The notes: a model not told the origin generated them from the letters alone. 64,000 nt of DNA from Agrobacterium tumefaciens (GCF_009649785.1 NZ_WJOK01000001.1:124001-188000); one strand, 5' to 3'. Positions 1-8,325 are shown, counted from the stretch's first letter. Translations and numbers: made by a program.

Positions 1-35
1 CCCGCGCAAATTTTCACCTCCGGGGAGGTTTGGGC

Positions 36-911
36 ATGGTCTCGCTTACCGATGAAACAGAAAGCCCGAAGACGAAGGTGCGGATGCCCTTCCGGCCCGG
101 CAATTTTGCCGCCACCCTGCCGGCATTCGTTCTGCTTGCCCTGTTCTTCGTCGTGCCGGTTATCATCCTGCTGTCGCGCAGCGTTACCGAGCCTGTTCTG
201 GGCTTTGGCAATTACGCCGCATTGCTGGGCAGCTCCACCTACCTGAAGATTTTCTTCAATACATTCGCGGTCTCGGCGCTGGTCACGCTCGTAACGCTGG
301 TCATCGGTTTTCCTGTCGCGTGGGCGCTTGCCATCATGCCGTCGCGGCTTGCCTCCGTCGTTTTCGCAATTTTGCTTCTGTCCATGTGGACCAACCTTCT
401 GGCACGCACCTATGCCTGGATGGTGCTGTTGCAGCGGACGGGTGTCGTCAACAAGACGCTGATGGGCCTTGGCATCATCGACAAGCCGCTTGCACTGGTC
501 AACAACCTGACCGGCGTCACGATCGGCATGACCTATATCATGCTGCCATTCATCATCATTCCGCTCTATGGCGTCATCCGCAAGATCGATCCGGCCATTC
601 TCCAGGCGGCGGCGCTGTGCGGGGCAACCCGCTTTCAGGCGCTGACCCGCGTTCTCATTCCACTTGCCGCTCCGGGTATGATCTCCGGTGCGCTGATGGT
701 GTTCGTCATGTCGCTTGGCTATTTCGTCACCCCGGCGCTGCTGGGCGGCACGGCGAACATGATGCTGGCCGAGCTTATCGCGCAATTCGTGCAGTCTCTC
801 GTCAACTGGGGCATGGGCGGCGCAGCGGCGCTGGTGCTTCTGGTGGTGACGCTGACGCTTTACGCAATCCAGCTGAAATTCTTCGGCGCGGCCGGGGCAG
901 GGGGTCGCTGA
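36..911 (+). CDS. ABC transporter permease, PotB-like (polyamine/opine/GABA-type uptake)
   Basis: Inner-membrane permease of a binding-protein-dependent importer, 291 aa. It has about six hydrophobic helices after a short polar N-terminus. The cytoplasmic EAA-type loop reads AALCGATRFQALTRVLIP, near residues 195-212, and would dock on the ATPase encoded two genes downstream. I chose ATG 36 because GGGGAGG at 22-28 sits 7 bases upstream; an in-frame TTG at 30 is too close to that site. It is followed after 1 base by the second permease and then by a PotA-type ATPase, so the three form one operon. The substrate-binding protein is not in the window and probably lies upstream. The family carries spermidine, putrescine, GABA or related compounds; the substrate cannot be read from the sequence. 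Confidence 0.9.
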   Translation: MVSLTDETESPKTKVRMPFRPGNFAATLPAFVLLALFFVVPVIILLSRSVTEPVLGFGNYAALLGSSTYLKIFFNTFAVSALVTLVTLVIGFPVAWALAIMPSRLASVVFAILLLSMWTNLLARTYAWMVLLQRTGVVNKTLMGLGIIDKPLALVNNLTGVTIGMTYIMLPFIIIPLYGVIRKIDPAILQAAALCGATRFQALTRVLIPLAAPGMISGALMVFVMSLGYFVTPALLGGTANMMLAELIAQFVQSLVNWGMGGAAALVLLVVTLTLYAIQLKFFGAAGAGGR

Positions 912-912
912 C

Positions 913-1713
913 ATGCTTTTGAACTACAACAGCCTTGGCGCATGGAAGTGGCTGCTCCTTTTCATCACGGTGCTGACAGCGGCATTCCTTATCCTGCCGA
1001 TTGTCTTCATCGCCGCTTTGTCCTTCGGCTCGTCGCAATGGCTGATCTTTCCGCCGCCCGGCTGGACGCTGAAATGGTATGCGGATTTCTTTGCCGATCC
1101 GAGGTGGCTGGATGCTGCCTGGACAAGCCTGCGTATCGCCGTGATGGTCACAGTCCTGTCGGTGTTGATCGGCCTCGTGGCCTCCTTCGGCCTGGTGCGG
1201 GGGCGTTTCATCGGGCGCGAGGGTCTGCGGGCTTTGTTCATGACGCCGATGATCCTGCCTGTCGTGGTGCTGGCGGTGGCGCTTTATGCTTTTTTCCTGA
1301 AGCTCGGCCTTGCGGGCACCACCACGGGCTTTGTCATTGCCCATCTTGTCGTGGCGCTGCCTTTCTCCATTCTGGCGTTGACCAGCGCGCTCGAGGGTTT
1401 CGATAAATCGATCGAAGACGCTGCAGTGCTATGCGGCGCGAGCCCGCTGCAGGCCAAAATCCGCATCACCTTGCCGGCCATCAGCCATGGCCTGTTCTCA
1501 GCCGCGATCTTTTCTTTCCTCACTTCCTGGGATGAGGTGGTGCTGGCGATCTTCATGGCAAGTCCAACGTTGCAGACGCTGCCGGTGAAAATCTGGGCGA
1601 CGCTGCGGCAGGATCTGACGCCGGTGATCGCCGCTGCATCGACGCTTCTCATCGCGGTGACCATCATTCTCATGCTGCTTGTCGCGGCTGTGCGAAAAGG
1701 ATTGAAAACATGA
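913..1713 (+). CDS. ABC transporter permease, PotC-like
   Basis: Second inner-membrane permease of the same importer, 266 aa, with about six membrane spans and the EAA-like loop AAVLCGASPLQAKIRITLP in the C-terminal half. It starts 1 base after the stop of the first permease. Its stop overlaps the ATG of the ATPase gene (ATGA at 1710-1713), which indicates translational coupling of all three subunits. Two unequal permeases plus one ATPase is the standard layout of PotABC-type systems. The substrate is uncertain; the nearby gabD remnant makes a GABA or polyamine link plausible but does not prove it. Confidence 0.9.
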   Translation: MLLNYNSLGAWKWLLLFITVLTAAFLILPIVFIAALSFGSSQWLIFPPPGWTLKWYADFFADPRWLDAAWTSLRIAVMVTVLSVLIGLVASFGLVRGRFIGREGLRALFMTPMILPVVVLAVALYAFFLKLGLAGTTTGFVIAHLVVALPFSILALTSALEGFDKSIEDAAVLCGASPLQAKIRITLPAISHGLFSAAIFSFLTSWDEVVLAIFMASPTLQTLPVKIWATLRQDLTPVIAAASTLLIAVTIILMLLVAAVRKGLKT

Positions 1714-2792
1714 CCAAACCGCTCCTGCAAATTCGCGGCATCGCCAAGCAATACGGACCGGTCGTCGCCGTTCAGGACGTCAATCTCGAGGTGCAGCCGG
1801 GCGAGTTCATGACGTTTCTCGGACCATCCGGTTCGGGCAAGAGCACGACGCTCTACATTCTGGCCGGTTTCGAACAGCCGACGGCGGGCGACATCCTGCT
1901 GAACGGCGAAAGCCTGCTCTCCACGCCGTCGCACAAGCGCAATATCGGCATGGTCTTCCAGCGTTACACGCTGTTTCCGCATCTGTCTGTTGGCGAGAAT
2001 ATCGCCTTTCCGCTGAAAGTGCGCCGAAAGAGCAAGGCGGAAATCGATGCGAAGGTGAAGGATATGCTCAGGCTCGTTCGTCTCGAAGGTTTCGAGGACA
2101 GAAAGCCTGCGCAGATGTCGGGCGGCCAGCAGCAGCGCGTGGCCTTGGCAAGGGCGCTCGCTTATGATCCGCCGGTTCTTCTGATGGACGAGCCGCTCTC
2201 GGCGCTCGACAAGAAGCTCAGGGAAGAGATCCAGTTCGAAATCCGTCGCATCCACCAGCAGACGGAAGTAACGATCCTTTACGTCACCCACGATCAGGAG
2301 GAGGCCTTGCGTCTCTCCGACCGGATCGCGGTGTTTTCAAAAGGCGTGATTGACCAGATCGGTACGGGGCCGGAGCTTTACGCTCACCCCACCACCCGCT
2401 TCGTGGCCGAATTCATCGGTGACAGCGACTTCATCGCCTGCGATCTCCTCGCCGCCTCGGGCGGCAAGGCGACGGTTTCGCTCGGGCAGAATATCGTCTT
2501 TGACCAAATTCCGGTTCATGGCGAAGCTGCGCCGGGAAAAAAGGCGGCGCTGATGCTGCGTCCGGAGCGTTTACAGCTCAGCCGCAACAGGCCGGGCTCT
2601 TACGCCGGTTTTCAGGCCACCGTCAGCGATATCACCTTCCTTGGCAACAACGTCCATGTCGTCGCCCATACAGGTTCGGGAGAGACCTTTGCCGTGCGCC
2701 TGCCATTTGGCCATGAGGCGATTTCGGGCCTCAACCGTGGTGATCTCGTGCATCTGGCCTTCGATCCCGCGTCGGCGCAGGTTTTCTGTTGA
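1710..2792 (+). CDS. ABC transporter ATP-binding protein, PotA-like
   Basis: Cytoplasmic ATPase that powers the importer, 360 aa. Visible motifs are Walker A GPSGSGKST at residues 38-46, the Q-loop in MVFQ at 81-84, the signature MSGGQQQR at 136-143, Walker B VLLMDE at 156-161 with the D-loop SALD after it, and the switch histidine in THDQ (H194). The C-terminal 120 residues contain MLRPERLQL, typical of the TOBE domain of PotA/FbpC-type ATPases. The start overlaps the upstream permease stop by 4 bases. The length and motif order match the PotA family closely, so the ATPase call is firm and only the substrate is open. Confidence 0.93.
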   Translation: MTKPLLQIRGIAKQYGPVVAVQDVNLEVQPGEFMTFLGPSGSGKSTTLYILAGFEQPTAGDILLNGESLLSTPSHKRNIGMVFQRYTLFPHLSVGENIAFPLKVRRKSKAEIDAKVKDMLRLVRLEGFEDRKPAQMSGGQQQRVALARALAYDPPVLLMDEPLSALDKKLREEIQFEIRRIHQQTEVTILYVTHDQEEALRLSDRIAVFSKGVIDQIGTGPELYAHPTTRFVAEFIGDSDFIACDLLAASGGKATVSLGQNIVFDQIPVHGEAAPGKKAALMLRPERLQLSRNRPGSYAGFQATVSDITFLGNNVHVVAHTGSGETFAVRLPFGHEAISGLNRGDLVHLAFDPASAQVFC

Positions 2793-2849
2793 GGGTCGGA
2801 AATATGCATCTTAATGATCCCATGCTCGTCGGCGAGCACGGGAGGACAT

Positions 2850-2957
2850 CTCTACCGGCAATGCGCGCCGACCATCAAGAAACTGGGACTGGAACTTTGC
2901 GGCAATGCGCCCTTCATCGTCGACGACGCCGATCTCGATGCGGCCGTGGAGGGAGCG
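2850..2957 (+). pseudogene. gabD-type succinate-semialdehyde dehydrogenase remnant
   Basis: A 36-codon stretch directly after the transporter operon reads LYRQCAPTIKKLGLEL, then CGNAPFIV, then [12 protein letters not shown]. This closely resembles the internal aldehyde-dehydrogenase segment of GabD enzymes ([33 protein letters not shown], from memory). The usual LELGGN has become LELCGN and one residue is missing before DDAD. Similarity stops abruptly on both sides, so neither the NAD-binding N-terminus nor the catalytic cysteine region is present. I read it as a decayed or recombined fragment of a gabD gene that once sat in this transporter operon. It is too short to encode an enzyme. Confidence 0.72.
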
Positions 2958-3001
2958 CCGATTTTCCCAGAAGTTGGAGCCGCAGAAAAAACCGTTGCAT
3001 T

Positions 3002-3631
3002 TCAATGAGCCATCATGCCCCAGGCAAGTGAACCTAGGGCAAAAAGCCCGAATAAGACAAGGATCACTCCGGACAGGCGGGAAACCCAGCGGGCAAAGGT
3101 GGTGGGAAGGCGCTGCCGGGCAAATGCAACGCCGCCGCTCAACATGAACCACCACAATAAAGACCCTAGAAAAACGCCCGCGACCACAAAAAAAGCGCTC
3201 GTCGCTCCCGATGCGTCAGCAAGGCCGAGACCCGCGAAAATTGCTGCAAAGGACAGAATCGTCATGGGGTTGGTAATCGTCAGGAAAAAGGTCGCGGTGA
3301 TGGTGCCGAGCAGATCGCGCGCTCCAACCTTGGCCGCTTCTGCCAGAGGTTTGGGCCTCAGGCTTTTCCAGCCGAGCCACAGCATGAAAAGGCCGCCGAC
3401 GATTTTGAGCGGCGTATCGATTGTCGCGAGGGTCGCCGCGAAAGCGGAAAAGCCGAGTGCTGCGAGGCTGGCATACACGGCATCCGCCAGAGCAGTCCCA
3501 AGGCCACCTGCCACTCCCGCCCAGAACCCGCGCTCAAGGGTCCGGTTGATGCAGAGGGCGCCAATGGGGCCGAGCGGGGCTGCGACCGCAAGGCCCAGCA
3601 CAATGCTTTTCAAAACGAGCATCAGTTCCAT
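3002..3631 (-). CDS. LysE/RhtB-family amino acid exporter
   Basis: Inner-membrane exporter of 209 aa. It begins MELMLVLKSIVLGLAVAAPLG and has about six hydrophobic segments. The N-terminal APLGPIGALCINRTLERGF matches the conserved first-helix region of LysE/RhtB exporters (usually APGP or PLGP followed by a G-rich loop). I chose ATG 3631 because it overlaps the stop of the upstream Lrp-family gene (ATGA), a typical coupled arrangement; longer in-frame extensions are polar and unlike the family. The pairing suggests that the Lrp protein senses the amino acid this pump expels. The substrate (lysine, arginine, homoserine or another) cannot be assigned. Confidence 0.87.
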   Translation of the reverse strand: MELMLVLKSIVLGLAVAAPLGPIGALCINRTLERGFWAGVAGGLGTALADAVYASLAALGFSAFAATLATIDTPLKIVGGLFMLWLGWKSLRPKPLAEAAKVGARDLLGTITATFFLTITNPMTILSFAAIFAGLGLADASGATSAFFVVAGVFLGSLLWWFMLSGGVAFARQRLPTTFARWVSRLSGVILVLFGLFALGSLAWGMMAH

Positions 3632-4086
3632 CAGTCCACGCTTTCCTTCGGCATAAATGGTCCCGGCACGACAGAAGACAGGGCGATGATCGTTTCGGTA
3701 CGGGCAAGGAACCCGTTCTGTTTCATTGTCGCCAGAAAGGTTTCGATCTCCGCCAGCGACCCGACGTGAACTTTGACGAGGTAGGACCACTGCCCGGTCA
3801 CATGGTGACATTCCGCAATAGCGGACTGCGACGCCGCATAGACACGAAACGCGGCCTCGTCCGCATCCGGCGCCAACGCGATCCACACGAAGGCGATCAC
3901 GGGCAAATCGAATGCGGATGGATCGGCATCAACGGTGATGCGACGGATCGCCCCGCTGGCCGTCAGGCGTCGGATGCGCTCGTTCACGGCCGAAGCGGAA
4001 AGCTCCACGACATTTCCGATATCGGCCAGAGAGCGGCGGGCGTCTTCTGCAAGAAGACTGATGATTTTGCGGTCTGTTGAATCCAT
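3631..4086 (-). CDS. Lrp/AsnC-family transcriptional regulator
   Basis: Cytoplasmic DNA-binding protein of 151 aa. An N-terminal winged helix-turn-helix (residues 1-55, DSTDRKIISLLAEDARRS ... SASAVNERIRRLTASGAI) is followed by the RAM ligand and oligomerisation domain (about 65-140), which includes VTGQWSYLVKVHV. Length and layout fit the family exactly. It overlaps the LysE-type exporter by ATGA, so the two are co-transcribed. The AT-rich 147 bases upstream (4087-4233) must hold the promoter, and autoregulation is usual for this family. The effector amino acid is unknown. Confidence 0.92.
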   Translation of the reverse strand: MDSTDRKIISLLAEDARRSLADIGNVVELSASAVNERIRRLTASGAIRRITVDADPSAFDLPVIAFVWIALAPDADEAAFRVYAASQSAIAECHHVTGQWSYLVKVHVGSLAEIETFLATMKQNGFLARTETIIALSSVVPGPFMPKESVD

Positions 4087-4233
4087 TTCCGCAGATAATC
4101 ATGTTTATTGTGATAATGAAAGATATTATGCGGAATTTTTGTGAATCGAGCGCAAGCCTTTAAACCGAGCCAAGAATCCCCTGCAGCTTCGCCGTGCCTG
4201 TAATCTTGGCGGAAGCTCATGCTATTTCAGCGA

Positions 4234-5136
4234 TTACGGTCGCACTATCCATGCTTCCGGCAGCGTTTCCTGCAAGGCTTGGCGGATGATCGTGGCGAGA
4301 TGGGCGCTGATTGGATTTTCGTCTTTTCCGGAGCGAAGAAGGCTGAGCCCCAGCGACGGGAGTTGTGGCAAACCATTGGTGAGTGGATCGAGAACCCGTA
4401 CGGAAGGCGGCCGGCCGAACGGTGTGCGAAGTGCGATGCCAAGGCCTGCGGCTGTCGCAGCCCACAACCCGCCGAGGCTAGGGCTGACGAATGCAATGCG
4501 CCAGGCGATACGCTGTTGATCAAGGTGGTTGCAGGCAATGCTACGTAAAAGGCACGGCGCTTCCAAGACTGCAAGTGGCAGCGGCTCTTTCCCGCCGGTC
4601 TGCCAGACAGTTTCTGTTTCCGCCGCGCCCAGCCAGCACAGTGGCATGGATGCAACCGTTTCAGCCGGCGAAGCCGTGTCGTCATTCCAAGCCAAGGCGA
4701 GGTCAAGATGGCCGGACTCGACCTTCTCCCGCAATTCGCTATTGCGAGCGATGCGCCCTTCGATCCGAACCCGCGGATGGGCCCGTGCGAAACGGCCCAG
4801 CACCTGCGGCAACACGGTTTCTCCGAAATCTTCCTGAATCCCGAGGCGGATCCAGCCTGCGAGTTCCGGCCCGCGAACGGCGCTGATCGCCTCGTCATTC
4901 AGGCTCAATATGCGGCGGGCATAGGACAGCAGCACTTCGCCGCTCTCGGTCAGCGCCAGCCCCCGGCCGGATTTGCGCACCAGAGCGGTTTCGGTCTGGT
5001 CCTCCAGCTTCTTGAGTTGTGCGCTGACCGCAGAGGTCGAACGCCCCAGTCTGTCTGCGGCCTGCGCGAACGACCCGCTCTCGATGCCAATCACGAAACT
5101 GCGGAGCGCGTCCAGATCCAAATGGGTAAGGCGCAA
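4234..5136 (-). CDS. LysR-family transcriptional regulator
   Basis: Regulator of 300 aa. The N-terminal helix-turn-helix spans about residues 5-62 (LDLDALRSFVIGIESGSF ... STSAVSAQLKKLEDQ), and a periplasmic-binding-like effector domain covers about 90-295. The start is a TTG at 5136, supported by AGGGAC about 8 bases upstream; there is no nearby in-frame ATG. It is divergent from the tautomerase-cupin-DUF4865 operon, with a perfect inverted repeat (5154-5172) between them. That is the usual geometry for a LysR protein controlling itself and the divergent operon. The effector is unknown. Confidence 0.92.
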   Translation of the reverse strand: MRLTHLDLDALRSFVIGIESGSFAQAADRLGRSTSAVSAQLKKLEDQTETALVRKSGRGLALTESGEVLLSYARRILSLNDEAISAVRGPELAGWIRLGIQEDFGETVLPQVLGRFARAHPRVRIEGRIARNSELREKVESGHLDLALAWNDDTASPAETVASMPLCWLGAAETETVWQTGGKEPLPLAVLEAPCLLRSIACNHLDQQRIAWRIAFVSPSLGGLWAATAAGLGIALRTPFGRPPSVRVLDPLTNGLPQLPSLGLSLLRSGKDENPISAHLATIIRQALQETLPEAWIVRP

Positions 5137-5153
5137 ATTAAATGTCCCTAAAA

Positions 5154-5172
5154 TCAGGACGTAATGTCCTGA
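5154..5172. promoter_or_regulatory. Candidate LysR operator (inverted repeat)
   Basis: TCAGGAC-N5-GTCCTGA is a perfect 7-base inverted repeat that fits the T-N11-A rule for LysR sites. It lies 18 bases upstream of the regulator start and 72 bases upstream of the divergent tautomerase start. A further TCAGGA half-site is at 5185-5190. Binding by the adjacent regulator is inference. Confidence 0.55.
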
Positions 5173-5243
5173 ATAATTTGATTTTCAGGATGATGATGTC
5201 GTTTCATAGTGTGGCTGTCAATCCTCTTGAACGGAGCGCATCC

Positions 5244-5645
5244 ATGCCTTTCACCCGAATATCTTTGCTTGCGGGCAAATCCACCGACTATCTCAAGGCG
5301 GTTTCCGACAGTCTCGACCGCGCGCTTGTCGACTGCTTTGACGTTCCGGAAAACGACCGCTTCGCTGCAATCCACCAGCACCAACCGGGCGAACTGATCT
5401 TCGACCGAACATATCGCGGCGGCCCTCGGTCGGATGATTTCATTTTCTTTCATATCACCACCGGCAAGACGCGATCGCCGGAAACCAAGGCGCGCTTCTA
5501 TGCGAGGCTCGTCGAAAACCTGGCGGTGTCGCCCGGTGTGAGGCCGGAGGATGTGATGGTCGCCATCGTCAACTCGACGTTTGATGACTGGTCCTTTGCA
5601 TCAGGCGTTTCAACAGGCACACCAGCGGATGGGAGTGGCCGATGA
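5244..5645 (+). CDS. Tautomerase-superfamily protein
   Basis: Small protein of 133 aa. The mature N-terminus would be Pro (MPFTRISLLAGKS), the catalytic general base of 4-oxalocrotonate tautomerase, CHMI and MIF-type enzymes after Met removal. I chose ATG 5244 for that proline and for ACGGAG at 5231-5236; an upstream in-frame extension of 34 residues would bury the proline. The pattern DRFAAIHQHQPGELIFD and FHITTGKTRSPETKARFYARL resembles the longer two-unit tautomerase-like proteins often annotated next to LysR genes. Its stop overlaps the cupin start (ATGA at 5642-5645). The substrate is unknown. Confidence 0.85.
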   Translation: MPFTRISLLAGKSTDYLKAVSDSLDRALVDCFDVPENDRFAAIHQHQPGELIFDRTYRGGPRSDDFIFFHITTGKTRSPETKARFYARLVENLAVSPGVRPEDVMVAIVNSTFDDWSFASGVSTGTPADGSGR

Positions 5646-6076
5646 CCGATTTTTTCGAGATGCAACCGGCCTGTCCATCCACCATGAGCGTGCGTCGAGC
5701 CGGTGACGGAATAGTTGCGGCACCTGAGGGTATCTCCAGCGGATCCTTCCTCGTCCAGATGCTGTTATCGAGCCGGATCGATGGCGAGATGACGGCAATG
5801 CGCGCTTTTGTGCCGCCGGGGGTCGTGACCCATTGGCACAGTCATCCGCGCGGCCAGCTTCTCTTCGTGCTGGATGGCATCGGTCTCGTCCAACGCAAGG
5901 GTGACGATCCGTGTGAAGTCCGTGCCGGAGATGCGGTGTGGTTTGCGCCCGGCGAAGCCCATTGGCATGGCGCCGCGCCGTCCTGTCCCTTCAGCTATCT
6001 CAGCGTCCAGCCGGTCAGGAGTGGAACTGCCGTCCACTGGATGGAACCTGTCAAAAAAGAGGAGAGCACGTCATGA
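5642..6076 (+). CDS. Cupin-domain protein
   Basis: A 144-aa single-domain cupin. Cupin motif 1 is visible as THWHSHPRGQLLFVLDGIG (metal-ligand histidines in HWHSH, with Q replacing the usual E), and motif 2 as GDAVWFAPGEAHWHG. It is probably a metal-binding small-molecule enzyme or sensor in the cytoplasm; no signal peptide is seen. It overlaps the tautomerase gene upstream and the DUF4865 gene downstream by ATGA, so all three are made together. It may be an isomerase or dioxygenase for the tautomerase substrate, but this is only inferred from context. Confidence 0.87.
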   Translation: MTDFFEMQPACPSTMSVRRAGDGIVAAPEGISSGSFLVQMLLSSRIDGEMTAMRAFVPPGVVTHWHSHPRGQLLFVLDGIGLVQRKGDDPCEVRAGDAVWFAPGEAHWHGAAPSCPFSYLSVQPVRSGTAVHWMEPVKKEESTS

Positions 6077-6648
6077 TCGCCATGCAATACAGCTTCACGC
6101 TGCCTGCCGGCTACGACATGACGATCATAGACCGGCGCATAAGGGAGAAGGGGCCGCTGCTCGATGGCTTTCCACGCCTGCGTTTCAAGGCCTATCTTTC
6201 AGCGAGAAAGCAGGATGCCGGCTTCACCAGTGCTGAAAATCTCTACGCGCCGTTCTATCTCTGGGATGAGCCAGAAGGGATAGACAGCTTCTTGTCCGGT
6301 CCAGGTTTTGCGGTTCTGACACGGGACTTCGGCTGGCCGTCGGTGCAGACGTGGCTGGTCTGGCACGCCGACCACGTACCTGATCTTACAGCTTCGCGAT
6401 ATGCCACACGGGAGGCTCGGTCCATAGCGCCCCATTGTGATCTGGCCAAGCTGCGCGATACTGCGACCGCGGACGCGCGTTCAGCAATCAGGGCCGGCGC
6501 GCTCGCGGCCATAGCCGCATTCGATCCAACAAAATGGCTGCTGCTACAGTTCAACCTCTGGCCGACAGTGCCGGCCGTTACTGAAACAATGCAAACCTAC
6601 ACTGTTGGCCACGTCTCATTGGGGTCGGTTCTGCATTTAGCGGAATGA
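6073..6648 (+). CDS. DUF4865-family protein
   Basis: Protein of 191 aa starting MIAMQYSFTLPAGYDMTIID. I recognise the DUF4865 family by the N-terminal QYSFTLPAGYDM, the central FKAYLSARKQD and YAPFYLWDEPEG, and the C-terminal WLLLQFNLWP. The central part looks like the dimeric alpha-beta barrel (antibiotic monooxygenase-like) fold; that is inference. ATG 6073 is chosen because it overlaps the cupin stop and has GGAGAG at 6061-6066. It is the last gene of the LysR-controlled operon. The family has no assigned reaction; the combination with a tautomerase and a cupin suggests modification of a small reactive metabolite. Confidence 0.8.
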   Translation: MIAMQYSFTLPAGYDMTIIDRRIREKGPLLDGFPRLRFKAYLSARKQDAGFTSAENLYAPFYLWDEPEGIDSFLSGPGFAVLTRDFGWPSVQTWLVWHADHVPDLTASRYATREARSIAPHCDLAKLRDTATADARSAIRAGALAAIAAFDPTKWLLLQFNLWPTVPAVTETMQTYTVGHVSLGSVLHLAE

Positions 6649-6695
6649 TATCTCACGCACCGGCGCAAGGGGTATTGCGTCGCTCCAGCTCTCAT

Positions 6696-7727
6696 CTATT
6701 GCGGTTGCTTTTCTGCCTCACGTAGCGAAATCAGCCGTTTGGTGGATTCGTCCCACAGAATGAGCTTTACGCAGCCCAAGCTGTCGCGAAGGCTGATGCG
6801 ACCAAGTTTCGCAAGCTCCGGGTAGTCGTGCAGAATCTCTGGCAACCTGTAAAAAGGTACCTTGCTCGACAAATGGTGGACATGGTGCATGCCGATATTG
6901 CCGGTGATCCAACGCAGCGGACCCGGCAGATCGTAATACGAGGCGCCATGCATCGCCGCATGGGGAAAAGTCCATTCCGGAGGCTTGGACCAGTGGGTTT
7001 CTTCAAACTGGTGCTGGACATAAAACAGCCAGACACCTGCTGACCCGGCAAGCAGCACTATCGGCAGATGAACCAACAGAAAAGGCACGAGCCCTATCGC
7101 CCAGATAAGAAGAATGGCCAATACGGCCACACCGGCATTTGTTGCCATTGTCGAAATCCAGGGCAACGCTCCAGACCGCATCATGCCAAACGGTAGCCTT
7201 TGTTTGAATAGAAACAGGAAAGCAGGACCGATGCCGAACATCACCAGCGGATGCCTGTACAAGCGATAACCGAGTTTTCCGCGCGGGGAGAGCGCACGAT
7301 ATTCGGTCACGGTCAGAGTTGTAATGTCGCCAACCCCTCGCTCATCGAGATTGCCGGCTGACGCATGGTGTTCCGCATGCGCGCGGCGCCAATAGTCGTA
7401 GGGCGTCAGCGTCAGGATACCGATTGCGCGACCCGTCCAGTCATCCCATCGACGGCGCCCGAAAAAAGAGCCGTGTCCGCAATCGTGTTGCAGTATGAAG
7501 AGCCTCAACAGGAATCCGGCTGCGGGGATCACCAGAAGCAGGCCAAGCCAGTAACCAAAATGAATCGATACCGACGCTGCTGCCCAAAGGAATACAAAGG
7601 GAACAAGCGTCACGGCAAGTTCGTACAAGCTGCGGCCGGTCCGGGGTTTGCGATAATTCGAAAGTATTTTAAGCAGGGCCTTTTCACTCGCGCCGCCAGG
7701 TAATTGGGCTGTTAACGTCGCGGTCAT
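6696..7727 (-). CDS. Membrane fatty acid desaturase
   Basis: Di-iron membrane desaturase or hydroxylase of 343 aa. The three histidine boxes are present: HDCGH (about residue 85), HAEHH (about 121) and HHVHH near the C-terminus (GMHHVHHLSSKVPFYRLPE). Four or more hydrophobic segments surround them. It would insert a double bond into membrane lipid acyl chains using O2. ATG 7727 is preferred; an in-frame TTG at 7739 lies inside the likely ribosome site AAGGA. It is convergent with the DUF4865 operon (47 bases apart). The regiospecificity cannot be told from the sequence. Confidence 0.88.
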   Translation of the reverse strand: MTATLTAQLPGGASEKALLKILSNYRKPRTGRSLYELAVTLVPFVFLWAAASVSIHFGYWLGLLLVIPAAGFLLRLFILQHDCGHGSFFGRRRWDDWTGRAIGILTLTPYDYWRRAHAEHHASAGNLDERGVGDITTLTVTEYRALSPRGKLGYRLYRHPLVMFGIGPAFLFLFKQRLPFGMMRSGALPWISTMATNAGVAVLAILLIWAIGLVPFLLVHLPIVLLAGSAGVWLFYVQHQFEETHWSKPPEWTFPHAAMHGASYYDLPGPLRWITGNIGMHHVHHLSSKVPFYRLPEILHDYPELAKLGRISLRDSLGCVKLILWDESTKRLISLREAEKQPQ

Positions 7728-8325
7728 GGTTGATAGCAATCCTTCTGGTCGCCTGCATTTCGAAAAAAGTGTTCACCGCGCTGGCGGTCGTTTTCTGGAA
7801 TAGCCCGATCTCGAGCCAACACGCGTTGCCGCGGCGGTTCCGCGCTCTGCTCGGCGCGGGCATTCACTGTTTTGTTCATAAATGTTCGAGCTGTAAGCTC
7901 GCTCCTGAAATCTGAAACGGTTAATTAAGTCGATCTGCTCGGCGAGGATCTCGCACAACTCTGCGCGGCTGGAACCTGTTCTGTCTAATTGTACCGGCGC
8001 TGTTTGCACAGAGGGGCAGGGTGACCTCAAATTGATTGAAGGGTACTAGAATTTAATCGGCACTGGCATTCTCGCGCAGGAGCATAGCTCGACTCGGCAA
8101 CTAAAATCGCTGAAAAGTTGGAGTGGTGAGCGGTTCTCGGCAGCAGGATGGCAATTACTCGTTCAAATACGAGCAATATGCTCGAGGCAACAAACCCTTA
8201 CCGCAGCATTGTGGCTGTATCGCGCCCGACATGTAAGGTTTCTTGCGATGTATCAGATCGCAGCATCAGGGGTCATCGAAAGCTAATTTTCTTTGTCAAA
8301 GCCGGGTCTGGCAGGAGAGTGCCGC
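7728..8325. other. 598-base stretch without a recognisable gene
   Basis: Between the desaturase start and the TetR stop there are only short open frames (up to 85 codons) with no recognisable domain and no convincing ribosome site. The part next to 7728 must hold the desaturase promoter. The rest may be decayed sequence, but I could not identify a parent gene. Confidence 0.5.

Noticed and set aside
16..29. Palindrome ACCTCC-GG-GGAGGT over the ribosome site of the first permease gene
   Set aside because: The 2-base loop cannot form a stable hairpin; the symmetry is explained by the ribosome site and chance.
7773..8030. 85-codon minus-strand frame in the gap upstream of the desaturase
   Set aside because: No ribosome site, no recognisable domain, composition not coding-like.
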